Origin: Helicoverpa zea | Lineage: Eukaryota > Arthropoda > Insecta > Lepidoptera > Noctuidae | Reading direction: 5' to 3' | DNA length: 64,000 bases | Assembly (NCBI RefSeq): GCF_022581195.2 | Contig: NC_061454.1 | Coordinates: 744,001 to 808,000, forward strand | Shown here: piece by piece, positions 12,701 to 21,663 of the stretch | Position numbering within the stretch: the stretch's first letter is position 1 | Layout of the letters: each line of letters starts with the position of its first letter | Program-made: the position numbers and the translations under genes | The notes under the pieces: model-generated | The model's database searches: none | Seen by the model: the letters and a program-made list of their open reading frames with translations, nothing else | Told to the model about the DNA's origin: nothing

Positions 12701-15700
12701 CAACGGCGCGGGCTACGTGGAGCTGGTCCGCTCCCGCGCCCGCCCCGCCGACCGGAGGCAGTTCAGCGTCGCCTTCACCTTCCGCACCAGGGACGAGGAT
12801 GCACTGCTCTTCATGGCGTTGGATACTGCTAATGTATGTATTACTTCTTCTGCTCAGCAAAAAAACACATAGGATGTGGTTGTGGGTGGGCGTTTTTAGG
12901 GGGCTGACTCTAAAATTTGCATGTCAAAAAGTGCGGTTTTGCGGCGAAGTTTGAATAAAATATTTAGAGTTTGAGTTAGCCTATCACAGACACAAATCTT
13001 TGGAAGTTGGTGCTAATAATAAGCCCCAGTGCTCTACGGGAATGCCGATCCTACGTCTTTACGTGCATCAAATTGTAAGTTTAGTCTTGTAACTAAGTCG
13101 TATTTAGCTGAACTTTCAAATGAGATGTAGAAATTATACTTTTCGTATTATTTTTTTTGTACAAACTGTCCTCTATATGAAAACTGGTTTTAACTGCACC
13201 TCACATCATCAATATAAAATTTGCAGAACCGTTCAGTGTCAGTGACACTCCGCGAGTGTCGGGTAGTGTTCACGGTGGAGTACGGCGGGTCGCGGCTGCA
13301 GATCACGGCGGCGGGGCGCCACTGCGGCGGCAGGCCCGCGCATGTGCAGGCCATCAGGGTGTTCGCCAGCAACAAGCTGGAGAAAGGTAATGTGCGATAG
13401 GATTGTGAAGATTTCATGATGAGATGAGAAATCGTTAAATAAGTTCATTTTCATGATTTTGCTGCGGATGTAAATGGAAGTATCAGACTTTTCCTAACTG
13501 AAAACCAGCCTTCTGGATCCAATGTTTTTTCAGGATCGCATCGTTGGACTTTTAAGCATGGATAATGATTATAATATATGTAATGCTCTCTGATTACCCC
13601 TTGAGGATTTTTTTGTGACCTTAACTTGTGCAAAGTATCGTCTGGGTGTCAAGCAACAGCCAGTCAAATGGCATTAACAATGACTACTGGTTCTTAAGGG
13701 TTCGTGTCCCTTACCTACCATATTTTTAACGAACACGTTTGCCATTATATAACTATTTTTCCACATTGCCACCTCGTTGGTATAAAAAAGCAGACAAGCT
13801 ATATTTCTTCATTCAATAAATGAGTTGATGATGAGATGTGTGTGCGTACTGAGTGTATTGAGGAGGTCCTGTGGCAGGCAGCCTGCGCGTGAACGGCGAG
13901 GAGACGCTGGGGTCCCCCGCGCCGCCCGTGCAGGCCCCCGCCGCGCTGCCCGACCTCGCGCGGGCCCGCTACTGGCTCGGCGGCGCGCCCCCCGGGGCCC
14001 CGGGGCCCGCGCCGCGCCCGCTGCTGGGCTGCGTCGGGGCTGTTACTGTGGACAGGGCGGGCTATGATCTCATGGATGCACCCACGAGGTTTGGAGTTGA
14101 GCCGCGCTGTGGGGAGAGGGTAAGTGTCTAGACTTTGTTTTATTATTACTTTATAAAATACAGTGTTTCGCAAAAAAAATGTAGTTGATAATTAGACAGT
14201 AGTTCTGAAATCATTTTGCTTATTTAATAGTAGGAGGCAATACTTCTCACTCCTCGAAGTTAAGTACCAAATAGTCATTTTGTAAGTTGTCATAAGTAGG
14301 TACTTTTATTAAGTTATCTGGCATCAAAGTTGCTAACATTTATTTATTTTTGTACTTTTGCATATTACATATGTATGTACTGTTCTAATCATCATACTCC
14401 TTGCAGACGCTCCGCTCAGCCATCCTCAAAGGCACAGGCTACATCGAGCTACCATCCCCCCTCATCCGTCGCAAGGCCTCCCTGGGCATCTCCTTCAGGA
14501 CCCACGCTCCTGACGGGCTGCTGCTTTACCGGCCACCGGCTGTTGACAACGAGCTTACTGATGATGGAGATAAGCATTACTTCGCACTGGTAATGAAAGC
14601 TGGTGAGTTTACCTTGTATATTCTGTCTGCCCTAATACAAATTCATGGCAGGTTTAGTGCATGCAGGGCAATTTGAACTTTGTGTGCAAAGGTAACAGAG
14701 TCTATATTACAATGTATGGTAAAGCTGCTGACAAAGAGTTCTCAGATAATGAAGATAAGCAAACAAGCCAAGACAAGCAACAATGCATTTGCTGTCGTTG
14801 CTGGTGAATTATGTACTTTGTGTGAAGATAATTAGGTATATAATACTGTAAATAATAAAAATGTTTCACATCATATATAATGCAGTATAGCCAGTTTTCT
14901 GAATTAACTTCCTAGTGTATGCATATAAGCATTTACGAGGTTGGCCTAAACCTTATTGTTCTGCAGGAGAATTAGAACTGGTAGCAGATGCTGGTAAAGG
15001 CGAGATGCGGTTGCGAACCAACGGCACCAGGTTCGATGATGGGAGGTTGCATACTGTCAGGATCATTAGGATGCATAAACAGGTATTCATATTATCTGAG
15101 TGAAAGTTTCTTTACTCACACTTATTTTCGATCTAGCTTCATCTATCGTGCGAAGCCCCTAAAAAGAAGTGTGCAATATCAAAAATTCTGGTACCTAATT
15201 GAAGGCCCTATTTATTTCTTCAATGACTTAAACTTAATCTCCAAAATGAACAGTTCACAGTTTTACCATTAACAGTACATCTGTTTAGCTTTAGAATATT
15301 CTAGAATCTTCATCTACCTCGTATCTTCCAGCTAGAACTATGGGTGGATGAGGAGCAACTGGGCAGCGGTTCGCTCCCGGGCAGCGCGTTCCCCGCGAGA
15401 CCTGCCGGCATGTTCCTCGGAGGAGTCAGGGAGACACTCCAAGCGGCTGTCCCGCTTATTGCTTTTAAAGGAACCTTGGCGGATTTTATTGTTGATGCGC
15501 AGTGAGTTATGAAGCATATTATCTAATATACATAGGTACCTAGTGCTTTAAAACAGATCTAGGTGCAAATTTTTTGTTGAAATCTGAAGAAAAATACTTA
15601 TAAACTATGAGAAGTTCTCCCAAATTTATACCTTTTGATTTTTCATATTTAGGTACCGAAGACCAAATGACCTGCTTTCCCGTGTACCTCTCCACTTCAC

Positions 15701-18700
15701 TATTAAATGTTAATTATTTAAAGATAATGCCAGCATTTCCTTTCTAACAATCTTGAGAAGAAACATCGAAATAAACTCAGGCGTCACAATTTCTTTTGAA
15801 GATGTAAACTTGTGTCTCAAAAAATCTTTTTAATAAAGCATCACATCGATTTAAGCGGACCCGTCCAACCGCATGCAATTCAGACATTACATTACTTTTT
15901 CTACTTAAAACTTGACGAATGTTATGTTGTGTAGGCTAATAGGTCTACAGACGGCAATATCGTGGAGTGGGGCCGCCCTGGGCCGCGCGGACGGCTCGCA
16001 CGCGCGGCCTCCTCGCGCTGAACCACGAGCGCTGCACCAGCAGCCTGACCATGCTGGCTGTACCAAGGTCAGTTCTACATGACTTATGTTCTATAGTGTA
16101 CAGACTAATAGGGCTTCAGACAGCAGTATCGTGGAGTGGTAGCGCTGAACCACGAGCGTTACACCAGGAGCCTGACCGTGCTTGATGTACTAAGGTAGGA
16201 TCCTTCATGTCTTCTGTTATTGTACTCATTAAACATCTAGAAGTTACTTCCTTTGATATGTAAATACAATTCATGGTTATTGGGAAGTTTTTCTTTAAAT
16301 AGATAAACATGCTATTATACAGCTAAACATGCTTGTTCCTTTATATGTTATATGTAACACCAAAAATACTATGTGTCATCATCACCTGCCAAGCTTTTTA
16401 CCAACTATGTTGGGGTCAACTTCCAGTCTAACCGGATGTAGCGGTGTAGTACCAGTGTTTTACAAGGAGCGACTGCCTATTTGACCTCCACATCAGCGGA
16501 CCAAACTCCCCAGCAACACATGTCTGTCTCTAGGTTAGAAGAACCTTAAACATTGTCTAGCCTAGATAGGCGTGCCACAGGGCTCTATATTAGGTCCATT
16601 CTTATTCTTAGTGTACATTAATGATCTATCTTACCACCTCAAAAATATCTGCGATGTTGTATTATTTGCAGATGATACATCTCTCATCTTCAAAGGGACG
16701 GTTGCATGAATCATTTTTTACTGTAATTTTATGTCAATATTGCATATTGTCCTATACTGCAATATACAAATTAAATTTGATACAAATTAGTAGTGCAGCT
16801 GACTTGAAGGCCTGACGATTTAGCACCATTTACATCTACACATTGCAATCTACGTTGCAAATACGAATTCTATTACGTTTAGAGCTCCGTTTTGGACTCC
16901 ATAACAGCGTAATTTGTGTAAAAGTGTAGCATGATGGACGCAATCAAAAGCTTTGGAATGGTCACAAAAGACTCCAATAGCATTTTAAGAATTTTCCCAT
17001 GCATTATAAATGTGTTTAAAAAGTCTAAGGATATATTCAAAGTCGATAAATTGAAGGAGCTTTTGATTGACTTCTTACAATATTTTCATTATTTTTGGGG
17101 TGGATAAACATGAATAAATGTAATAGGGTCAAACGATCTGGCAAAGAACAGAGATAGGCGCTGGACGTAGGCTGCTTACAACCGAAAGGGACAGTGGACG
17201 TTCTATGTCGAAATGATGATTACCATGAAGATATGACGTTACTACCGTCACGTCGTTTAAACTTAGGGCGCTTTCAACTTCTGACGGCCGGCTGCGTTAG
17301 ACGTACAGCGTACAAACGATCCTCTTGGTACTTCATACAAAAAGCGCGGTGCGGCAACAGTCCTGTTGTTGAGCTTTCGACGTACCGGCGCTGCAATGTT
17401 GCCGCACCGTGCTTTTGAAAGTGCCCTTAAAAGAAAAAAAAAATTAGGTTTTTTTTTCATTTTATGTCACACATCTTCATTCCCTAAAATATTCTCCTGT
17501 ATTTTTTTTTATTTTGTTTGACAGCAGATTTCTTTCAACCTATTGCATCTCCCACAGACATCATCGTACACAGTAGAGGCCGGCGCCGTAAAGTTCGGGG
17601 ACACAGCACACAGCCACGCGCACCTGCGCCTCCCTCGCTCCCCCGCGCGGCGCCGTGACCTCGCGCTGTCGCTTCAGATACGCACCTTTGCTACTGACGG
17701 CCTGCTGCTGCTGGCGCCGGTAACCTTACATATACATGTAGTTGCTCACCGCATTTATTTACCAAAGGAACACCAACAGCTTCTGTGTATACCCTCCACA
17801 CCACCACCTCCATACTCCATATTAAAGAATCGCATTTCATGGCAATCCCTTTTTATTCAAGTCATCTCTCAGAAAATCCATCCGTCTTTTCTTTGGTCTT
17901 CCTCTTCCTCTCCATTCTTCCATGGAAACACTGGTTAAGGCATGTGTTCCACCCTTTCTCAAAACATGCGCGTAATATAACAAAATTTTGCCCCTCACAT
18001 TTTCCCTTTAGTTTCAACATTCTCATTTCTGCTTCTCATTCCTTTTTTGGATGCCCAAAACTCTGATCCATCAAGGACGAACGTAAACATTTTTAAGTGC
18101 ACCATATAACCTTAACCATCAATAAAATGTTGTTATTCGTACAGGGTTCCAAAGGAAAACCAAAGCAATTCATGGCGCTGGTGCTGCGCGAGAGCAAGCT
18201 GCGGCTGGTGGTGCGCAACCGCAAGCGCAAGGAGATCGCACTCGCCGCCAACGTCAGCGACGGCAACTGGAGACAGGTCAGTCATGATGATGATGTAAGG
18301 AGATCAGCCAACTGCGCAGGACATAATATTATAGTGCACAATTGGGTTATGACAGTGAAGGAATAGGCGCAAATGCTCGTGCACTATAATATGAGAACAG
18401 CGGCCGTGGACGCCATAATAATGCATAATATAGTGCACAAGCATTTGCGCAGACACAGGTGCAATCACTATTCCTTCACTCTCATAACCCGATGGGACGG
18501 CAATCCGACGAGAGACGAGAGATCAGGCGTAGGACCGACATTAACGTGCTCTCCGATGCACGGGTGAATCAATCACTAACTTGCAGACTCCGGCTTTGTG
18601 TTTACGGTTGTGATTTAAATAAACGGTCGTCTATGTTGTTGGTGAAAATGAGCCTTTTTGAGGAGACAAATATTAGTGTAATAACTATATGTTTATTACT

Positions 18701-21663
18701 ATCTAGGTGTCAATCCGTGTATCACGTAACCGAGTGCAGCTATCATCAGAGGGCGCTGCGGTAACAGCCCGCACGCAGGCGTCTGCGCGCGCGCATCGAC
18801 TGTACGTCGGCGGGTTACCTGCACCACCAGCACTGCCTCACCTGCCTAACTGGGTATGTGGAAACTGTTGAGGATTTAGGTGATTGTTTGGTATAAAACA
18901 GTATAACGTCCTTGCTTACATGCAGAACATTTTATTTATTCTGCGTCTTAAATTGACTAAACAGTCAATAATACTCTTAATTACTGGAGTAGACAGTAAA
19001 CGCACATAAAGCAAAAATAATATTTTCTAAAAATAAAAACCTACGCTCTCGCTTTCTTCTTTGCCTTTTGTAGCGTGAACGTAACAAATGTTTAAAATAA
19101 CTTACCCCGATTCCGGAGAAGTATACTAATATTCTTGATAAATTGATATAGGGTATTACCTACAACATACTAATAGTGCATAAATCATATAAAATAATGT
19201 ATTAATAACTAGCTTTTGCCCGCGGCTTCGCTCCCAACTGACTTCTCTACTTTACCCTATTATTTTTTCATAAGAACCTTCTCCTGAGAATAACAAACAC
19301 AACAAAAAAATAATTAGCCAAATTGGTCCAGGCGTTGTTGAGTTATGCGCTTACCAACACATTTTGCGATTCATTTTTATATTATAGATTATTGTCTTGT
19401 ACCAGATAACCCTTGTGCGCGGTTTCCTGGGTTGCATCCGCCGCGTGTCGGTGAACGGTCGCGCGGAGGACCTGGTGCGCGACGCGCAGGCGCATCACGG
19501 CGTCGGACAGTGCTTCCCCAACGTCGAGAGAGCTGCTTACTTCGGAGGTCAGTCACTGTCATGTCTTACTGCAGATTTCTATACTTCACTTATCTATTTC
19601 AGGGACAGAATCTTGACTTAAGCCTGGTACAAGCTATGCCAAATCTTCGATAAGCAATTCAACGGGTAGCTAAGTTATTGCAATGAGCAGTTAGAAGACA
19701 TAAGGTACCATGGAGTACGCCATGACTGATGATATTGTGTACGACAGCCATCATTGAGTACATTATAACCAAAGTCATATAGAATACTAAGTTAAAATGA
19801 CTGACGCTACTGAGTGCCGTACAGCAGCCAGGACATCGTGACTACCTGGCTGCTGTAGTGTGGCGGCCTAGTGGCCTTAGGGATCATTTAACTTGAGGCT
19901 TAAAGTAGTGCATTTTTGTAGGCGACGCGTACGCGACATGGTCCAGCTCGTGGCAGCTGGCGGCGGGCGCGGAGGAGCTGCGCCTGCAGTTCCGCACCAG
20001 CGAGCCCGACGGCGTGCTGCTGGCGGCCGCAGGGCTGCTGCTGGAGATCAAGGATGGCGCCGTGAGTATACTGCCGCGTACACTCGTGCTCTAGCGAGGA
20101 GCTGCGCCTGCAGTTCCGCACCAGCGAGCCCGACGGCGTGCTGCTGGCGGCCGCAGGGCTGCTGCTGGAGATCAAGGATGGCGCCGTGAGTATACTGCCG
20201 CGTACACTCGTGCTCTAGCGAGGAGCTGCGCCTGCAGTTCCGCACCAGCGAGCCCGACGGCGTGCTGCTGGCGGCCGCAGGGCTGCTGCTGGAGATCAAG
20301 GATGGCGCCGTGAGTATACTGCCGCGTACACTCGTGCTCTAGCGAGGAGCTGCGCCTGCAGTTCCGCACCAGCGAGCCCGACGGCGTGCTGCTGGCGGCC
20401 GCAGGGCTGCTGCTGGAGATCAAGGATGGCGCCGTGAGTATACTGCCGCGTACACTCGTGCTCTAGCGAGGAGCTGCGCCTGCAGTTCCGCACCAGCGAG
20501 CCCGACGGCGTGCTGCTGGCGGCCGCAGGGCTGCTGCTGGAGATCAAGGATGGCGCCGTGAGTATACTGCCGCGTACACTCGTGCTCTAGCGAGGAGCTG
20601 CGCCTGCAGTTCCGCACCAGCGAGCCCGACGGCGTGCTGCTGGCGGCCGCAGGGCTGCTGCTGGAGATCAAGGATGGCGCCGTGAGTATACTGCCGCGTA
20701 CACTCGTGCTCTAGCTCGTGGCAGCTGGCGGCGGGGGGCTAGGGGGGATTTAAAAGTAAACAGAAAAGTACTGATCTGCTCCTTGAACTGGTACGCGTGG
20801 CGACCTTGGGTTGGTTGATCCCATGTTCACTACCTCCTTAAAACCAACCTGAGACCACTTTTTGGAACCGTGCAACTAGTGTCACCATTCAGTAATAGAG
20901 CCTGCATTTTCAAACAAAAATATAAGATTTTTATTTATTTATTTAATCTTACTTTGACTTGAGTTTGAAGCGTCTGTTCCCGCAGGTGGTGCTGTCCCGC
21001 TCGTGGGGCGGGTCGGAGCGGTCCCGCATCGCGTGGCGGGCGGCGGGCGGCGGCGCGTGCGACGGCGCGTGGCACTCGGTGCGGGCTCGCCTGCGCCCCG
21101 CGCTCGCCCTTCAGCTCGACGACAATGAGCTGCTGCGAGACTCACCGCCTACAGCATTGCTCGACGCGCCTGACGCGCCACCACCCACGCAGTTGTACAT
21201 TGCTGGACTGCCTGGTAAGTACTAAGCTTTGTCGTCGTAGTCTTCTCTATCAGTTGAATGAACTGACATTATGACACCATTAACAGCTAAAATACTTTAC
21301 TTAATCCAGGAAATATAAACGCACAATAATTCGTATTTTTCTCCTCCTTCTATAGGTGACCAACTTAATAAGACACCTACTATTTACTGACGAAACCTTT
21401 TGCTATCTACGATCTACTGTTAGCCACTCCTACCCACCATCACAAACCAGATACTTAAACATATCAATACACACCAATTCATACGAAAAAAAATATTTTT
21501 ATACCGTACTATATTTCCAGAAGGTGTAATGGAGACCACGGACGGCGGCAAAAACTTCAACGGCTGCATCCGAGAAGTCGTTATAGGAGGACAAAAGAAA
21601 GACTGGAAAGAAATGGAGTCGCTTCACAATGTCCTACTGGACTCCTGTCCCATACCACAGTAG
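390..21663 (+). CDS. Laminin subunit alpha, 3' part (27 exons, 5' end outside window)
   Basis: Secreted basement-membrane heterotrimer subunit. It pairs with beta and gamma chains through its coiled coil and binds cell receptors through C-terminal LG domains. Exons by GT-AG sites and matching phases: 390-565, 2404-2665, 2967-3138, 3565-3771, 6051-6559, 6803-7039, 7391-7629, 8125-8363, 8670-8954, 9822-9988, 10929-11090, 11359-11513, 11961-12215, 12659-12833, 13227-13386, 13878-14119, 14407-14602, 14967-15082, 15332-15501, 15935-16067, 17558-17719, 18145-18276, 18707-18853, 19406-19547, 19922-20061, 20986-21214, 21521-21663. They sum to 5352 nt in one open frame ending in TAG (1783 residues). 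Domain order IV-A, LE, coiled coil, LG1-5 is diagnostic of an alpha chain. The LG1/LG2 linker (GLWNF...CTGC) resembles the alpha1/2 (wing blister) class more than alpha3/5 (LanA), but I cannot settle this. The extra identical exon copies in three arrays are left out of this model. Confidence 0.93.
3860..3990 (-). mobile_element. LINE 3'-end fragment (C-terminal tail copy A)
   Basis: Reverse strand reads NPASLLGTLPVDSDGDEFF and then a stop. The same C-terminal tail is found near 37.5 kb and 56.55 kb, where it is joined to a longer LINE protein fragment. It lies in the intron after laminin exon 4, next to the hAT relic. Confidence 0.6.
4041..5282 (-). pseudogene. Broken hAT-type transposase in a laminin intron
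   Basis: Three consecutive reverse-strand open frames (5282-4884, 4897-4400, 4406-4041) together resemble one hAT (ZBED-like) transposase split by frameshifts. The first has LVRMICQDLHSYDIVNF, NKCMPNYTLPSKR and EEYNKEKIKLKENLKSVDDL. The second has AALIAWEILDKVVCFVI and PHVYCAASAINQVVQDGL, corresponding to the catalytic-core region. No BED zinc finger was seen at the N-terminus. Stops and overlapping frames make it inactive. I did not find convincing terminal inverted repeats. Confidence 0.7.
6051..9988 (+). CDS. Laminin alpha exons 5-10: coiled-coil domains II/I
   Basis: Exon 6051-6559 begins PCDNCTLTLLDSVEAL. The two cysteines sit where laminin chains are cross-linked at the top of the coiled coil. 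About 500 residues of heptad-rich, charged helix follow through exons 6803-7039, 7391-7629, 8125-8363, 8670-8954 and 9822-9988, with few Cys or Pro. Exons 8 and 10 are very Ala-rich (EAAAAADAASKAAAAATS; AALAAAAAARARQHAAA). This region assembles with the beta and gamma chains. Exon 10 is the first unit of a 159-bp tandem array (see repeat entry). Splice phases run 1-0-0-2-1-1-0, all compatible. Confidence 0.9.
7917..8039. mobile_element. PIF/Harbinger-like MITE, copy 1
   Basis: A 117-bp near-palindrome (7920-8036). CCTCCCCACTCAGAGTCATT at the left is matched by ATTAAATGTCTCTGATTG..GGAGG at the right, flanked by TTA on both sides (7917-7919, 8037-8039). A 3-bp TTA target site is characteristic of PIF/Harbinger elements. 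A second copy is at 24.62 kb. Confidence 0.8.
9185..9725 (-). mobile_element. Non-LTR retrotransposon reverse-transcriptase fragment
   Basis: Reverse strand reads KKDDKQNVACYRPVSLPPMF, FSKIIEKNIYKAIDTYF, MDMTEAFNYVHHQTLLDKL and then, after stops and a frame change, GVPQGSVLGPLLFLIYIND. These are RT domain blocks of a Jockey/CR1-type LINE. The YADD block and both ends are missing. It sits in the intron between laminin exons 9 and 10. Confidence 0.8.
9860..10654 (+). repeat. Tandem array 2: 159-bp unit, 5 copies, centred on laminin exon 10
   Basis: Donors (ACG|GTCAGTAG) recur at 9989, 10148, 10307, 10466 and 10625. The unit is 129 bp of exon 10 (43 codons, Ala-rich coil) plus a 30-bp spacer GTCAGTAGTGTCTATATGTG...ATCATCAG. 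The spacer has GT and AG ends but is too short to splice, and it is itself open in frame (VSSVYMCYHQ). The whole array is therefore one continuous open frame in the laminin phase. A decayed copy follows at about 10655-10740. Confidence 0.95.
10929..12215 (+). CDS. Laminin alpha exons 11-13: LG1 domain
   Basis: Exons 10929-11090, 11359-11513 and 11961-12215. The domain opens ISVSLTSPPLSAAGCARAY and continues with strands SFDGKMSDGPLLFLSDD, YMKLSVANSKLRLAWQLG and VWNTVHLRVERLG. It closes with ACVHALYTDDRTVGLWNF and a Cys pair (CTGC) in the linker to LG2. A Ser/Ala-rich insert (about 20 residues, near 12015-12070) sits between strands. LG1-3 pack at the foot of the coiled coil and form the integrin-binding head in known laminins. 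Confidence 0.88.
12659..14119 (+). CDS. Laminin alpha exons 14-16: LG2 domain
   Basis: Exons 12659-12833, 13227-13386 and 13878-14119. LG hallmarks are FNGAGYVELVR, FSVAFTFRTRDEDALLFMA, RYWLGGAPPG and LLGCVGAVTVDRAGYDLM, closing with the conserved Cys in GVEPRCGER. Exon 13878-14119 is unusually GC-rich and Pro/Ala-rich (PAPPVQAPAALPDLARA), in contrast to its AT-rich introns. Confidence 0.88.
14407..16067 (+). CDS. Laminin alpha exons 17-20: LG3 domain and LG3-LG4 linker
   Basis: Exons 14407-14602, 14967-15082, 15332-15501 and 15935-16067. Visible LG motifs: GTGYIELPSPL, ASLGISFRTHAPDGLLLY, HYFALVMKAG, GEMRLRTNGTRFDDGRLHTV, AGMFLGGVRE and FKGTLADFIVDAQ. The last exon must start at 15935 after GTTGTGTAG. 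This is the only nearby acceptor giving both an open frame (QLIGLQTAISWSGAALG) and the phase 0 needed by exon 21. The more obvious acceptor at 15950 fails on frame. The exon ends DHAGCTK, a short Cys-containing linker before LG4. A decayed duplicate of exon 20 lies in the following intron. Confidence 0.82.
16086..16195 (+). pseudogene. Decayed duplicate of laminin exon 20
   Basis: GACTAATAGGGCTTCAGACA... aligns with exon 15935-16067. It reads LIGLQTAVSWSGSAEPRALH against LIGLQTAISWSGAALG...AEPRALH. It has lost about 40 bp of the GC-rich middle and has a stop (GCTTGATGT where the exon has GCTGGCTGT). Acceptor-like TGTACAG and donor-like AAG|GTAGGA are still visible. It is an exon duplication relic and not a usable alternative exon. 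Confidence 0.8.
16380..16515 (+). repeat. Dispersed repeat (CTATGTTGGGGTCAACTTCCAG family)
   Basis: Copy of a family with the core AACTATGTTGGGGTC, CTAACCGGATG, TACAAGGAGCGACTGCCTAT and TGACCTCC. Other copies in this window: 25290-25398 (reverse), 38128-38350, 39110-39285 (reverse), 44960-45120 and 46838-46915 (reverse, partial). I recognise it as common in Lepidoptera, but the class is not assigned. Confidence 0.6.
16565..16703 (+). mobile_element. Reverse-transcriptase fragment with FADD box
   Basis: The forward frame reads GVPQGSILGPFLFLVYINDL and then VVLFADDTSLIFKGT, covering RT motifs B' and C (the F/YADD catalytic site) of a Jockey-like LINE. The frame stops soon after. It lies within the intron between laminin exons 20 and 21. 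Confidence 0.82.
16870..17130 (-). mobile_element. Reverse-transcriptase fragment, opposite orientation
   Basis: Reverse strand reads KHIYNAWENS, a stop, and then AIGVFCDHSKAFDCVHHATL plus LHKLRCYGVQNG. This is RT motif A with its catalytic Asp, N-terminal to the block found on the other strand at 16.6 kb. The two may be parts of one element rearranged by inversion, or separate insertions. Confidence 0.78.
17269..17428. repeat. Inverted-repeat element remnant
   Basis: GGGCGCTTTCAA at the left and TTGAAAGTGCCC at the right form outer inverted ends. GCGGTGCGGCAAC and GTTGCCGCACCGTGC form an inner pair. This looks like a small decayed MITE just upstream of laminin exon 21. Confidence 0.55.
17558..19547 (+). 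CDS. Laminin alpha exons 21-24: LG4 domain
   Basis: Exons 17558-17719 (TSSYTVEAGAVKFGDTAHSH...LALSLQIRTFATDGLLLLAP), 18145-18276 (QFMALVLRESKLRLVVRNRK), 18707-18853 (VSIRVSRNRVQLS...HRLYVGGLPAPP) and 19406-19547 (GFLGCIRRVSVNGRAEDL...HHGVGQCFPN). The basic run KLRLVVRNRKRKE on one strand is the type of surface that binds heparan sulfate or dystroglycan in laminin LG4. That function is inference. Acceptor and branch region of exon 24 abut a transposon tail (19.21-19.39 kb). Confidence 0.87.
18290..18600 (+). repeat. Dispersed repeat (GAGATCAGCCAACTGCGCAG family), copy 1
   Basis: Shares GGAGATCAGCCA, TGCGCAGGACATA, TAGTGCAC, GCATTTGCGCAGACACAGG, CATAACCCGATGGGACG and GATGCACGGGTGAATCAATC with 40730-40985. 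This copy has an extra inverted piece. GCGCAAATGCTCGTGCACTA (from 18367) pairs with TATAGTGCACAAGCATTTGC (near 18430), making a hairpin. It is in the intron before laminin exon 23. Confidence 0.7.
19209..19385. repeat. LINE tail next to laminin exon 24 acceptor
   Basis: TAGCTTTTGCCCGCGGCTTC ... AATTGGTCCAGGCGTTGTTG is the end of a retroelement widespread in Lepidoptera. A related tail in reverse orientation is at 44255-44415. It ends about 20 bp before the exon 24 acceptor (19405). Confidence 0.6.
19922..21663 (+). CDS. Laminin alpha exons 25-27: LG5 domain and C-terminus
   Basis: Exon 19922-20061 (GDAYATWSSSWQLAAG, then EELRLQFRTSEPDGVLLAAA), exon 20986-21214 (VVLSRSWGGSERSRIAW, DGAWHSVRARL, QLYIAGLPG) and exon 21521-21663 (NFNGCIREVVIGGQKKDW...VLLDSCPIPQ, stop TAG at 21661-21663). 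The final Cys pair (GCIRE...DSC) is the usual LG disulfide, and the short tail after it marks the natural C-terminus. Exon 25 is followed by five further identical partial copies in a 124-bp array. Confidence 0.9.
19962..20714 (+). repeat. Tandem array 3: 124-bp unit, 6 copies, centred on laminin exon 25
   Basis: Donors (GCC|GTGAGTATA) recur at 20062, 20186, 20310, 20434, 20558 and 20682. Each unit has 91 bp of the exon 3' part (GAGGAGCTGCGCCTGCAG to GGATGGCGCC) plus a 33-bp spacer ending CTCGTGCTCTAG. The unit is not a multiple of three, and an extra exon from a copy would shift the frame, so copies 2-6 are probably not used. After the last copy, AGCTCGTGGCAGCTGGCGGC matches the 5' part of the same exon. 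Confidence 0.93.

Noticed and set aside
15951..16069. Alternative laminin exon 20 starting after GGTCTACAG
   Set aside because: Its phase would give a stop in exon 21 (CAG TAG). The acceptor at 15934 keeps the frame open and includes the conserved-looking LIGLQTAISW.
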